This document shows positions 27,214-36,330 of a stretch of 64,000 bases of DNA, in pieces (positions within the stretch are counted from its first letter, which is position 1; each line of letters starts with the position of its first letter). The notes below the pieces were generated by a model. The model was not told where the DNA came from and did not search any database. It was given only the letters and a program-made list of their open reading frames with translations. Origin of the DNA: Clostridium felsineum DSM 794 (GTDB lineage: Bacteria; Bacillota; Clostridia; Clostridiales; Clostridiaceae); NCBI RefSeq assembly GCF_002006355.2, contig NZ_CP096980.1, positions 124,001-188,000 on the forward strand, written 5' to 3'. A program made the translations under genes and the position numbers.

Positions 27214-27738
27214 ATGACAACCTTCATAAAAAAAATTAATGAATATGCAAAAGTTACTATAGGATTAGTTATTGCCGAAAAAGTGTTTAATCTAATAGAT
27301 AAAAATGATTATGGATATAATCTTGGTAGGGAAGCCTTAGATAATAGTTGGAAGTGGCTTGAAGGTCAAGAAATAGATGCTGATGAATTATGTGATTATA
27401 TTGATAATATAGATGGTGAAGAGGACATATCAGGAATTGCTTATATTACAAAAAAAATGAAATATAAGCATATGTGGTATGTACTATACTATGCTGTAGC
27501 ATATACATCTTGGATGGCATATATTAATGAAGACAGCTGTCCACCTGAAGAACTAGATAATGTTAGTGATGATACACTAATATATATCATTGAAAATGCA
27601 ATTAAAACTGAATTATTTAAGATTGAAAGCATTAATAGAATAAAGGATTATTTATTAGAAAATTATCCTCTAAGTAATATGTCAAAAGAAAAAACTATTA
27701 ATAAAAGAGAAATCATGAAAATGTTAGATGATAATTAA
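27214..27738 (+). CDS. Immunity protein for the deaminase-like toxin (possibly Imm6 family)
   Basis: 174 aa, 6 bp after the toxin gene, with AGGAGTG before its ATG. All-helical, acidic and Trp-containing (DNSWKWLEGQEIDADELCDYID... MWYVLYYAVAYTSWMAYI), resembling Imm6-type immunity proteins, though I cannot verify the family. Its position makes it the cognate cytoplasmic antidote. Very AT-rich codon use like the toxin tip, so toxin tip and immunity gene moved together. Confidence 0.7.
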   Translation: MTTFIKKINEYAKVTIGLVIAEKVFNLIDKNDYGYNLGREALDNSWKWLEGQEIDADELCDYIDNIDGEEDISGIAYITKKMKYKHMWYVLYYAVAYTSWMAYINEDSCPPEELDNVSDDTLIYIIENAIKTELFKIESINRIKDYLLENYPLSNMSKEKTINKREIMKMLDDN

Positions 27739-27798
27739 TAGTTGGGCATAATAGTAAAGATAAAGTTATAGAACTGAGGAGACACATATATATTTATC

Positions 27799-27858
27799 AA
27801 ATTCATCCTAACAATCTGTGTATTGAGTTAAATTTCGGTTTGTCAGGATGAATTTTAT
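27799..27858 (+). terminator. Terminator after the first toxin-immunity pair
   Basis: AAATTCATCCT (27799-27809) pairs with AGGATGAATTT (27845-27855), followed by TATTTTTGG. A long loop separates the arms. It would isolate the expressed pair from the silent cassettes downstream. Confidence 0.6.
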
Positions 27859-28007
27859 TTTTGGTGCAAGCAAGGCGGAAAGTTTACTGGGTAAAGCAGG
27901 TACGTTCTCAAAATCCGTGGCTGTTTCAAGCGTAGAAAATGTGAAGAGCCTATTGCCTAAAGTAAAAGGCGCATTAAGTGACGTTGGGACTGTTTCATCT
28001 GCATTTG
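27857..28007 (+). pseudogene. Fragment of an LXG pretoxin region
   Basis: Encodes ASKAESLLGKAGTFSKSVAVSSVENVKSLLPKVKGALSDVGTVSSAF, homologous to the pretoxin of the upstream toxin (ASKAESLLGKVGTFSKY) and to 29101-29160 (KVKGALSDIVTASATF). It ends abruptly at 28007, where another LXG fragment begins, so it is the leftover of an earlier cassette whose tip was deleted by recombination. Confidence 0.8.
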
Positions 28008-29860
28008 CTAGGAGGCGCAGGCAGCAAACGTATTGATAATGTTGTTGAAGAGATGAAAAAAATGAAAGAAACGGTGAGTAATCTCAAGGACAAGTGGAAT
28101 AAATACGAAGATGGATATAAAGAATTTGATCAAGTTCAAGATTTAATTGCACAGACAAAATCTCTCTTGAAGAGCACGCTTTCAGTTCCACGTGGATATT
28201 CTTATAGTCCGGGAAGTTTTAGAAATCTGATGAGTAAGGATTTTATAAGTGATTTTCTAGCGAATGCCAAATATGCACAAGATCCAAAGAATCAGAAAGC
28301 CTTAAAGTCTGGTGTGGATAGAATTATTAAAAACTACAAAGTTGACCAGGATCGAATGGTCGAGGAGGAAAAGGAGAAAGCTAAGAAAGGGCTTATTTGG
28401 GATACACTGCAAATTTGCGCAGGAGTAGTCCTTGTTGCTACGGGAGCTGGATCGGAATTTGGTGTTATGCTCATTGTTGGTGGTGTTAATGGTGCTATCA
28501 ATCATGCTTCAATAGCAGAGACTGGCAAAGGTTTTAATATAATCGGAAGCTTGGCAGATGGGGCTGAGCAATGGTATAACAAGAATATTGCGGAGCCTTT
28601 AGTCAAAACAGGAAATCCTGTTGCACAGGTTGTGGCTGGTTTAGGCGATAGTGCTATTCAATTTGCGGGAGCAAAGTATCAGCTCGATGTATATGACATA
28701 GGAGATACAGTTCATACTTTGTGGACTAATCCTCAAGCACAAGCACAATTCAAAGCAGGAATTGGGAACTACTGGAATAGACTTAGTAGTGGAGATGCTT
28801 ATACAATAGGACAAACAACAGGGACGGTCTTAAGTTTTATTGTGAATCCAGGAGATATTGGTGCTGCGGCTAGTAAGGCAAGCAAGGCAGAAAGTTTAAT
28901 GGGTAAGATAGGTACGTTCTCAAAATCCATGGCTATTTCAAGTGCAGAAAATGCAAAAGTATCCTTAATTTGCCGGAGAGGATGGTTGATAACCTTGGAA
29001 ATAAGCTTACAGATTTGCGTACAGTACTTAGCCAAAGTAATGGTGTCATAGGTGATTTCACAAAATCCGTTGTTGTTTCAAGTGCAAAAAATACAGAAAA
29101 TTTAGGGATTAAAGTAAAAGGCGCATTAAGTGACATTGTAACTGCGTCAGCTACATTCGTAAAAACTTTTGGGAAAACTTTTGCGGAGGAAAGTGGCAAA
29201 TATGCAAACACTTGTTTTTCTGTATCTGGTGCAATGGCAACTAGTGCAAAAGTTTCTGGTAAAGCAATTGTTAAAGTAGCGAAAGAAGCTAAAAGTGCTC
29301 TTGGAACGGTTAAAGCTGGTAAAAATGGTTTAGTTGATGGGCTAAGTAACCCTGAAGCACATAATTATGTTAATTATATAAAATATAAGGGTGAGTTAGC
29401 AAAATCTGAATTAAAAGAGATGTATCCTGATTTCGTTGCAAAGAAAAACAGTAGAATTGCTCAAACTAGCGATGCTTTACTGGATAAAGAGTTGGAATTT
29501 GCACCATATGGAAAATTGGAAAGGATACCATTTGATAATTTAACAGGTCATCATATGCCATCAAATTATTACATGAAAGAAAAATTTAATATAGATATGG
29601 ATGATAGTTTAGCATTCAATTTAGAACAATTAAGTCCAGGAGTGGGAGGCAGACATAGAAGAACTTTCACTTATGGATTTAAGGGAAGAGGAAAAGAACT
29701 TTACTTAAATTTAATGCCTAGAGATGCACTTGCATTTGATATTAATGATATTAGAAGAATATTAAAAGAAGATGGTTTATATAATAGTGAGTCAAGAAAA
29801 GCTCTTTCCGAGTATATAAACTATTATAAGAAGATGGCACCAGGAGTATTTAAAAAATAG
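28008..29860 (+). pseudogene. Orphan LXG cassette with HH-type nuclease tip, frameshifted
   Basis: Starts mid-protein at the sequence LGGAGSKR, matching 25270 onward in the full-length toxin, and lacks the N-terminal export half and any ribosome binding site. The frame runs to 28958 and is lost by one missing A in a run (28955-28958). One more A gives a continuous AKSILNLPERMVDNLGNK, as in the intact homologue, and it then continues to 29860. The tip (about 29330-29857) holds FDNLTGHHMPSNYY... GGRHRRTFTYG, a His-His pattern of HNH/endonuclease VII-type toxins. Silent unless recombined behind an intact LXG head. Confidence 0.82.
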
Positions 29861-29879
29861 AAAGGATGAAAATCTTAAT

Positions 29880-30347
29880 ATGGGTTCAATAGCAGAGGAT
29901 ATTAAAATATTAAAGCAGATGAGATTATTAGGAGAAGATGATGATATAGATGTATTTGATGAGGCGGTATATAGGATATCATTAAATGGAGATAACAGTG
30001 TAATTAAGGAATTATGTCAAGTATTGGACGATTCAACATCAACTCCATCAGCAATGGATAATGTAATACAATGCATTTTTACAATAGCGAATAGATGTGG
30101 ATTAGAGGATGGAATATATGAAATATTATGCAATGTAGATAAGATACTTATTAACGGTAAAAGGTGTTTTATACAAATTAACAGAATGATATTAAACTAT
30201 GAACCATTTAATAATGCATATATTTCTGCCATAAAAAGGCTAGGAGATGAAGAATTAAGTTCACTAGTAGATATATTATATCAACTTAAAGATAAATATT
30301 CGGATAAATATGAGAAAAAAATAGATCTAATAATTAATCAGCTATAA
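29880..30347 (+). CDS. Immunity protein of the HH-nuclease cassette (possibly Imm30)
   Basis: 155 aa directly after the orphan nuclease tip, with GAAAGGATG upstream. A helical, HEAT-like protein; INRMILNYEPFNNAYISAIKRLGDEE recalls the R-x-LN segment of the Imm30 family, an assignment I hold loosely. It would protect against the nuclease tip. It may be expressed on its own or by read-through and so give protection against siblings carrying the active toxin. Confidence 0.65.
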   Translation: MGSIAEDIKILKQMRLLGEDDDIDVFDEAVYRISLNGDNSVIKELCQVLDDSTSTPSAMDNVIQCIFTIANRCGLEDGIYEILCNVDKILINGKRCFIQINRMILNYEPFNNAYISAIKRLGDEELSSLVDILYQLKDKYSDKYEKKIDLIINQL

Positions 30348-30545
30348 TGTTGATTCAAAATTAAGGAGTAACTAGCTACAAAATGAGAGTTTATTAATGA
30401 AATGCTATTAAGATTATAAAAACATAGTTAAAAATAGACTTCATAATATTAATAATGCAGTAAAAGTATGAAATGAATCAGCTGAAATTAAGTAGGCTGA
30501 TTCAATTTTTTTAGTAGTTAACGTATATTATAATACATTCGTCCT
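30348..30545 (+). other. Gap with terminator before the third cassette
   Basis: No gene. TGAATCAGC (30474-30482) pairs with GCTGATTCA (30496-30504) and is followed by a T run to 30511, a good Rho-independent terminator. The pretoxin homology of the third cassette begins at 30546 with no start signal. Confidence 0.75.
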
Positions 30546-30762
30546 CAAGCAAGGCAGAAAGTTTACTTGGTAAAGTAGGTACGTTCTCAAAATATATCTC
30601 TATTTCAAGTGCAGAAAATGCGAAGAATATCCTTACATTACCAGGAAGGACGATTGGTAACCTTGGAAGTAAGGTTGCAGATTTGCGTACAGTGCTTAGT
30701 GAAGGTAAGGGGATTGTAGGTAATTTCACAAAATCTGTTGTTGTTTCAAGTGCAAAAAATGT
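30546..30762 (+). repeat. Recombination block in the pretoxin region (copy 2)
   Basis: 215 of 217 bases identical to 26147-26363, in the same frame. The flanks differ on both sides. It forms the 5' end of the third cassette. Confidence 0.92.
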
Positions 30763-31424
30763 AAAGAATATTATTACTTTATCAGGAAGTACGCTTAATG
30801 ACCTTAAAAAGGCAGCAGTATTTGTAAATGAAAAGTTGATACCAGCGTCAGGAAAAGCAGTAAAAGATTTTGGCAAGGTATTAAAAAATACAGGTGAGGA
30901 TTTAAGGGGATTAACTCGTCAAGTAGAAGTTGAAATGTCTGGTGTAGGTCGAGTTGGTGTAGGATCTAATATAGAGTTTAGTAAAGTAATGGATAACATT
31001 AGGAGATGGTGAAAAAATAACAATTAAACGTCATGGATATCAGAAAAATGATGCTGAAGGACAATCGCATCATTTAAATCAAGATGCTTCATATAGGAAG
31101 GTTATTCCAAGAGAAGAAGGGCTAGCAATTGATTTAGATGGAAATGTTTTTATAGAGAAAGAAAGTAGCCATTATAAGGCACATGAAACAATGGAAAAGT
31201 TTTGGGATAGATACAGAAGAGGTGGAGAGTTCTGGAAAAGTAAACCAACAGTTGGAGAATATAATTCTGTATTAAAAGATTCCATGATTAATGCGGGATT
31301 TTCAGAAAGTGATGCTGATTTAATTACTGAAATAGCAGCAAATCAGCAAAGAGCATATGGAATTACAGAAGCGGATAAGGTGCCTAGAATACCAGGGAGA
31401 ATAAATGCTATAGAAAGGCGATGA
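30546..31424 (+). pseudogene. Orphan toxin-tip cassette with SHH-type nuclease, frameshifted
   Basis: The pretoxin part reads SKAESLLGKVGTF... to ...SNIEFSKVMDNI, where the frame hits a stop (31010). The following frame from about 30990 gives LGDGEKITIKRHGYQKNDAEGQSHHLNQDASYRKVIPREEG... HYKAHETMEKFWDRYRRGG, ending at 31424. The SHHLNQDA motif is that of the SHH/HNH-type nuclease toxins. A single frameshift near 31000 separates the two. There is no LXG head, no promoter and no start. It is a silent donor or a relic. Confidence 0.8.
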
Positions 31425-31428
31425 TTTA

Positions 31429-31932
31429 ATGGAGCAATTAGTTAAAAAATCAGTTGAAGATATGGTAAAAAGGTTAAAAAATATATCATGGTTTGAGAAT
31501 TGTGAAAGTACGAATGCAACATCTAAATATGCAATAAGCTATGCAAAAGATGTAGATAGTGTGATTAAACATTGTTCAAGTACAAGATGGGAGAATTTAC
31601 TACTGGATAAAGAGCAAGACGTAAGTTCCTATATTACAGTATATCGAGTAAAAACTAAATATCCCTGGGATGATGTTGTTACCATAATAAAAAAAGAAAT
31701 ATTACCAGAAATATTGGAGATTATAGAGGAGAAATGGAATAGTAAATACGGAGAATCAAAAGAAATCAAATTGGAAATATATTCAACTATATTTACATTT
31801 TTAGTATTATATGCATTCCGTGAATATAAGGAAGAACCATTTCATAATGAATTATTAAGTATTTATGAGCAAGGCTATTTTCCTTGTGGTTGGAAAGGAA
31901 CTTATCCAAGAGGAAAAATAATTATTTTTTAG
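31429..31932 (+). CDS. Probable immunity protein of the SHH-nuclease cassette
   Basis: 167 aa, starting 4 bp after the toxin-tip stop. Ends in FPCGWKGTYPRGKIIIF, a conserved-looking closure that I have seen in small proteins next to polymorphic toxins, but I cannot name the family. No signal peptide or membrane segment, consistent with a cytoplasmic antidote. Confidence 0.6.
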   Translation: MEQLVKKSVEDMVKRLKNISWFENCESTNATSKYAISYAKDVDSVIKHCSSTRWENLLLDKEQDVSSYITVYRVKTKYPWDDVVTIIKKEILPEILEIIEEKWNSKYGESKEIKLEIYSTIFTFLVLYAFREYKEEPFHNELLSIYEQGYFPCGWKGTYPRGKIIIF

Positions 31933-31951
31933 GAAAAAGGTGGGTAATAAA

Positions 31952-32350
31952 ATGGAGAAAGGTGTTTTTATTAAAAATTGTGAAAGTATGTCTTTAAAAT
32001 TATTTGAAGTAATGGAGATAGAATTTGAAGATTCCACAGAATTTGATAGGCAAATGTTAGCGATGTTTTCTTTTGGCATGATAAGTGCATATGGAATGGA
32101 AGAAAATGCTGAAGTTGATATAGTTAGTGTAGCATCTGAATATGTGTTAATAAAGGTTTTTAGGTATTCAAAGGAACAAGCAAGGGATTTTCTTAATTTA
32201 TTAATCGATAGTACAAAAAAAGAAAAAAATCCAACATACTATAGAATAATCCATGAAGGAATAGATATGTATTATGAGTATGCAGAGGGTGAAAGTGATA
32301 AAATGTTTGATAGAATGATGAGGATGTATTTAGCTTTTAATAAAAAGTAA
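31952..32350 (+). CDS. Imm48-like immunity protein, copy 1
   Basis: 132 aa from the ATG at 31952, chosen because AAAGGTGG lies 8 bp upstream; a GTG at 31940 is in frame. The segment RQMLAMFSFGMISAYGMEEN, then RYSKEQARDFLNLLIDST... YYRIIHEGIDMYYEY, fits my recollection of Imm48. The next gene is a clear paralogue, so the array has stacked immunity genes without their toxins. Confidence 0.6.
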   Translation: MEKGVFIKNCESMSLKLFEVMEIEFEDSTEFDRQMLAMFSFGMISAYGMEENAEVDIVSVASEYVLIKVFRYSKEQARDFLNLLIDSTKKEKNPTYYRIIHEGIDMYYEYAEGESDKMFDRMMRMYLAFNKK

Positions 32351-32381
32351 TGAATACTATAAAGTATAGGAGTTAAGATAA

Positions 32382-32795
32382 ATGGGAGAAGAAAAGTTTT
32401 TGTTAGAGAGTAAGGAATTGGTTGAAAATTTATTTGAGATTCTTGAGGTTGATTTAGAAGAATTAACGGAGCAGGAAAAGCAATTATTAATTGGTTATTC
32501 ATTTGGAATGATAAGTATAATGGAGGAAGAAAATAAGATTTTATTAAGTAATAAATATGTTGCTATTGAAAAAGTTATAGTAGAAGTTTTTCAATATTCT
32601 AAAGAAAAAGCAATTAATACTGTAAAGGATATAGAAGATAGCACTGAAAAAGATGATAATGAGGTATTAAGGATTATGATACATCAAGGAAAGCAGATAT
32701 ATCCTGAATATAAAAAGAAAAATTATAATGAAGTATACGATAGACTTACAAATCTAATAGATGTTATTGTTACTGGTGAATATAAAAACTATTAA
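32382..32795 (+). CDS. Imm48-like immunity protein, copy 2
   Basis: 137 aa, preceded by AGGAG 9 bp before the ATG. It parallels the preceding protein throughout (EKQLLIGYSFGMISIMEEENK; FQYSKEKAINTVKDIEDST; IHQGKQIYPEY). It was probably acquired with a toxin tip now lost, or kept as an orphan antidote. Acidic, helical, cytoplasmic. Confidence 0.6.
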   Translation: MGEEKFLLESKELVENLFEILEVDLEELTEQEKQLLIGYSFGMISIMEEENKILLSNKYVAIEKVIVEVFQYSKEKAINTVKDIEDSTEKDDNEVLRIMIHQGKQIYPEYKKKNYNEVYDRLTNLIDVIVTGEYKNY

Positions 32796-33297
32796 AATTA
32801 ATATATTTCGGATAGAAGTAAATTAGGTGTAACAGGTGATTTGAGAATCATTCTACTACACCTAATTTTATCTTTATTGATTTTTAATAGTTAAATATAG
32901 ATGTATGACAAGAATGTCATTGAACATCTTTAGTTCAATATAAAAATTACCCAAAATACTAGTTGATTATACATCAAAATCCTATTTCATTTTAAAATGA
33001 AAAAAGCTGACATTTGCCAACTCCTTAGGGTAAATACTTTTACATAATATCATGGATTTTCTTATAATTAAAATAAGCTGAAACATGCAAAGCTAATTAC
33101 CGCTAATACAAGAAAAATATCTATAAATATTTGTGGAAGAATAATGGTTTAGGAATAGTTTTACTATAAAATAAAAAAACTACTTATTATAGCAATGGTT
33201 GGGAGTATTGATAATAGAAAATTTTTAAGCTATAATATTGTAACTAGTGAAACTTTTTGAAAAAGCAGTGTATAACAGACATTAAAGGAGAATACAA
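32796..33297 (+). other. Intergenic region with terminator and esaA promoter
   Basis: A 12-bp stem AAATTAGGTGTA (32820-32831) with TACACCTAATTT (32857-32868), followed by TATCTTTATT, ends the immunity genes. About 330 bp of AT-rich DNA follow in which I see no gene. The promoter of esaA is TTGATA (33208-33213), 17 bp, TATAAT (33231-33236). So esaA is transcribed separately from esxA-essC. Confidence 0.8.
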
Positions 33298-36114
33298 ATG
33301 AGAAATAAAACAAAGATTAGAAACTCTAAGATTCTTTGGGGAGAATTTGATAAGAAAATGAAAAAGTTTCGTCTGATTGAATCAGGTGTTATCCTTTTTC
33401 TAATTGTTTGTGCGGCTGGTCTTATGTTTTTGCTGAGTAGGAATTTTCATAAACAAGTACAAACCACAAAGCCTATTATTGCTCTCGTTAATGAAGATCA
33501 GCCCCAAACGTTTAATGGAATAAATTATAACTTTGGTGAAACCTTCGTGAATCTTGTTTCCAATGACAATAAGTATAATTGGCAAGTCTTGTCACGTTCG
33601 GTTGCAAACAAAGCCTACGCTGATGGTTCTGTTGAAGCTGTCATTTATCTTCCACAAAATTTCACGCATAATATTTTGACACTTCAGGCGTTGAATCCTC
33701 AAAAAGCAGAGCTGGATTATAAAGTTCTTGCCTCTAAGTCACAGATAAACAGTAAACTCTTGCAAGATAAAATCGTGAATGTGCTTTATGATTTCAATAC
33801 TTCCATTGTTAAGATGTATTATGCTTCTGTGGCAGGAAATGTCGCAAATGCACAAACGAAAATGGGGAATGTTGTAAAGAGCCAAGGAACACTTCTATCA
33901 TCACTTAATGATAATGTGTATGGACCTGTTCAAACAACCAATGAGTCTTATAGTTCGGTTGTTTCCATTGCTAATGGCTTGAAATCTGAAAATGACAGTT
34001 GGATTCAAGCACAAAACAGCTTTACCAACTCAGTCGTTAATATGTTGAACGGAAGTAGTTCTTCATTCAACGGAATGTTACCAAGCCTTACTAATTATTT
34101 TGATACGCAAAAAAAGATTGTGGATACCAACCTTTTAAATGGAAATCAAGCCATTACCAATCAATCAAACTCAGATAGGAGCTACTATTATGATCAGTAC
34201 ACGGCAGCCTATAACAAAGCTGTGGAAGCCATGCAGCAGTTTCATAATACAGATGCTTCTGGTAATGAAACAGGTGTCTATGCAAACTTGAAAAATCAAA
34301 TTTCAAGTTATAATACTTTGATTAGTGGGGTACATGATGACATTGGCACACAGATTGATAGCTTGAAAAGCAAACAAACAACACTATTAAACCTTGAAAA
34401 AGACCTGTATTCACAATTCTTTGGACAAGATATTAACCCAACACCAGATAACACTAATTTTACTAGTCTTGAAACAGCAGATAATGCGAGAAGCACAATG
34501 ACTAAAATGCTTGAGACTTACTTTGATAAAAGGGACAATATCTCGGGAACGGCTTATCCTAAAACTATAAGCAATCTGTTAAATAATTTGTCCGTAAATA
34601 TGAAGGACTATGATACTCTCTTAGCTACACTAGTGAGGAATAGTTCTTTGACGCAACAACAAAAGGATAACTACGAAGCTAAGCTTAATGTTCTTAAAAA
34701 TTATGCAACAGCCTTTGGAATTAAAACAGCTACTACAGATTTCAGTGCTGCTCCAACAGTAAATAATGGAGATCAAAATTTTACAAAGAAAATTACGATT
34801 ACAGTACCCAAAGCTGCTGAATATACGTTAAGACTCCAGGCTTCAAATGGACTTTCTAACTCGGCGATTTCTATCGTTGGGCAACCTACTGGGAAAGGTG
34901 CAGTAGTTAACCCAGATAATTCTGTGACTTTGGATAATCGAACTACAAGTACCACCGATAGTAATGGCAATGTTGCAGCTTCTCCTACTACTAGTCCCAT
35001 GACTTACGTTGTTACGTATAAAGTGGATCTAGGTCAAGCAGCAAGTGGAACGGTAACAGCAAGCGTTGATAATGGTTCAGGTGGAACAGATTCATCTGTT
35101 GAGAATTTTGGGCTTATTCCTGGAAATACTATTTCTGAATATGCAGGAGGCAGTCAGTTTGGTTATATCTCAACCTTACTTAATAACATTGATACTGCAA
35201 GTAGTATGATTACTTTCCTCTATGGAGCACCAGGGGCGACTTATTCTGATATGGAAAACTGTACTAAGGTTTCTGATTTTCAAGAAGCAAGTCAAAAATC
35301 TATTTTCAAGATGTATGGGAATATAGACGTTACGCAAATTTCTAATCGATTGAGCAAAGATGATGTGAATCAGTTCATGAGTTACGGAAAAACAAACATA
35401 AAAAATGTTGTGGATACCATAACAACTTTGAATTCAAGTATCGCAAGGCTCCAAGCTAACCAAGCAACCTTGAGCAATAATTTGCCAAGTGATTACTTTA
35501 GTCAAGTGTCAAGTAATTTGCAGGCTTGGTACGATCAAACCATGGATACACTGAACGCAGAATACAAAGCGTGGACAACAAATAATACAACATTACTTCA
35601 AGAAAAACCTTGGGAGGAATATAATCAGAACGATATTGCACTTTGGTATGATAAGGCAGGTGGTGATTCACTTTATAGCACTATTTCTAGCATGGTGACT
35701 TCAACAGCTAAACAAGCTAATGAGACAGCATCAAGTGCGCAAATAATCAAGAGTAATGCGTCCGAGTTCGATGAAATGGTGAATACGGTCACCAAGACAC
35801 AGGATGATGCAAAGAAAGTCATTGATAATACGAATAATTTGTTAAGTACAGGTAACGGTGACTTTAAAAATAGCCAAGATTACTATAAAAACTTTGCAAC
35901 CATTTTAGCTAACACTCGTACAGATGGTGTAAATGCAAATAATATCTTTAATTTCTTTGCTAAGCCATTGTCCACAAAGGATATTACACCAAAAGTAAGA
36001 AGTGTTGCTCAGAGCTTTGATTGGCGATGGGTTATTATCTTCGTAATAGGAATTCTTATTGGCGTTTTGGGTAAAACTTGGATAAGGCGTAAGCCAAAGG
36101 TTGAAGAAAAATAA
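33298..36114 (+). CDS. esaA: Type VII secretion protein EsaA
   Basis: 938 aa. N-terminal membrane segment (about residues 25-47, ESGVILFLIVCAAGLMFLLS), a very large extracytoplasmic region with coiled-coil parts and a Ser/Thr-rich beta-like insert near 500-610, and a single C-terminal membrane segment (WVIIFVIGILIGVLGKTW, about 911-928). EsaA/YueB proteins form the cell-surface stalk of the type VIIb apparatus and often serve as phage receptors. Many family members have several C-terminal membrane helices; this one has one. The gene lies about 10 kb from the rest of the machinery, beyond the toxin cassettes. Confidence 0.88.
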   Translation: MRNKTKIRNSKILWGEFDKKMKKFRLIESGVILFLIVCAAGLMFLLSRNFHKQVQTTKPIIALVNEDQPQTFNGINYNFGETFVNLVSNDNKYNWQVLSRSVANKAYADGSVEAVIYLPQNFTHNILTLQALNPQKAELDYKVLASKSQINSKLLQDKIVNVLYDFNTSIVKMYYASVAGNVANAQTKMGNVVKSQGTLLSSLNDNVYGPVQTTNESYSSVVSIANGLKSENDSWIQAQNSFTNSVVNMLNGSSSSFNGMLPSLTNYFDTQKKIVDTNLLNGNQAITNQSNSDRSYYYDQYTAAYNKAVEAMQQFHNTDASGNETGVYANLKNQISSYNTLISGVHDDIGTQIDSLKSKQTTLLNLEKDLYSQFFGQDINPTPDNTNFTSLETADNARSTMTKMLETYFDKRDNISGTAYPKTISNLLNNLSVNMKDYDTLLATLVRNSSLTQQQKDNYEAKLNVLKNYATAFGIKTATTDFSAAPTVNNGDQNFTKKITITVPKAAEYTLRLQASNGLSNSAISIVGQPTGKGAVVNPDNSVTLDNRTTSTTDSNGNVAASPTTSPMTYVVTYKVDLGQAASGTVTASVDNGSGGTDSSVENFGLIPGNTISEYAGGSQFGYISTLLNNIDTASSMITFLYGAPGATYSDMENCTKVSDFQEASQKSIFKMYGNIDVTQISNRLSKDDVNQFMSYGKTNIKNVVDTITTLNSSIARLQANQATLSNNLPSDYFSQVSSNLQAWYDQTMDTLNAEYKAWTTNNTTLLQEKPWEEYNQNDIALWYDKAGGDSLYSTISSMVTSTAKQANETASSAQIIKSNASEFDEMVNTVTKTQDDAKKVIDNTNNLLSTGNGDFKNSQDYYKNFATILANTRTDGVNANNIFNFFAKPLSTKDITPKVRSVAQSFDWRWVIIFVIGILIGVLGKTWIRRKPKVEEK

Positions 36115-36152
36115 TAAGAGGATGGGAAAATGACTCCCATCCTCTTATTTTG
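36113..36152 (+). terminator. Terminator of esaA
   Basis: A perfect 15-bp stem, AATAAGAGGATGGGA (36113-36127) with its complement at 36135-36149, loop 7 nt. It starts at the stop codon region and ends in TTTT. Confidence 0.85.
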
Positions 36153-36330
36153 CAACCAGTATTCATGATATTTCACCAATATAATATTATTTAAAACTTA
36201 GTTATATTTCTAGGTTTTATTTTTAATACATTGAATAAAAATACATAATAAGAATTGAATTATAAGTTTTATATAGTAAGTATGTGGTATATTAAAGATA
36301 ATTAAAAATTACTAAACGTGGGGGAATAAA

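Noticed and set aside
27978..29051. A complete 357-aa protein
   Set aside because: Its first codons come from another fragment and it ends in a frameshift; it is part of an orphan LXG cassette.
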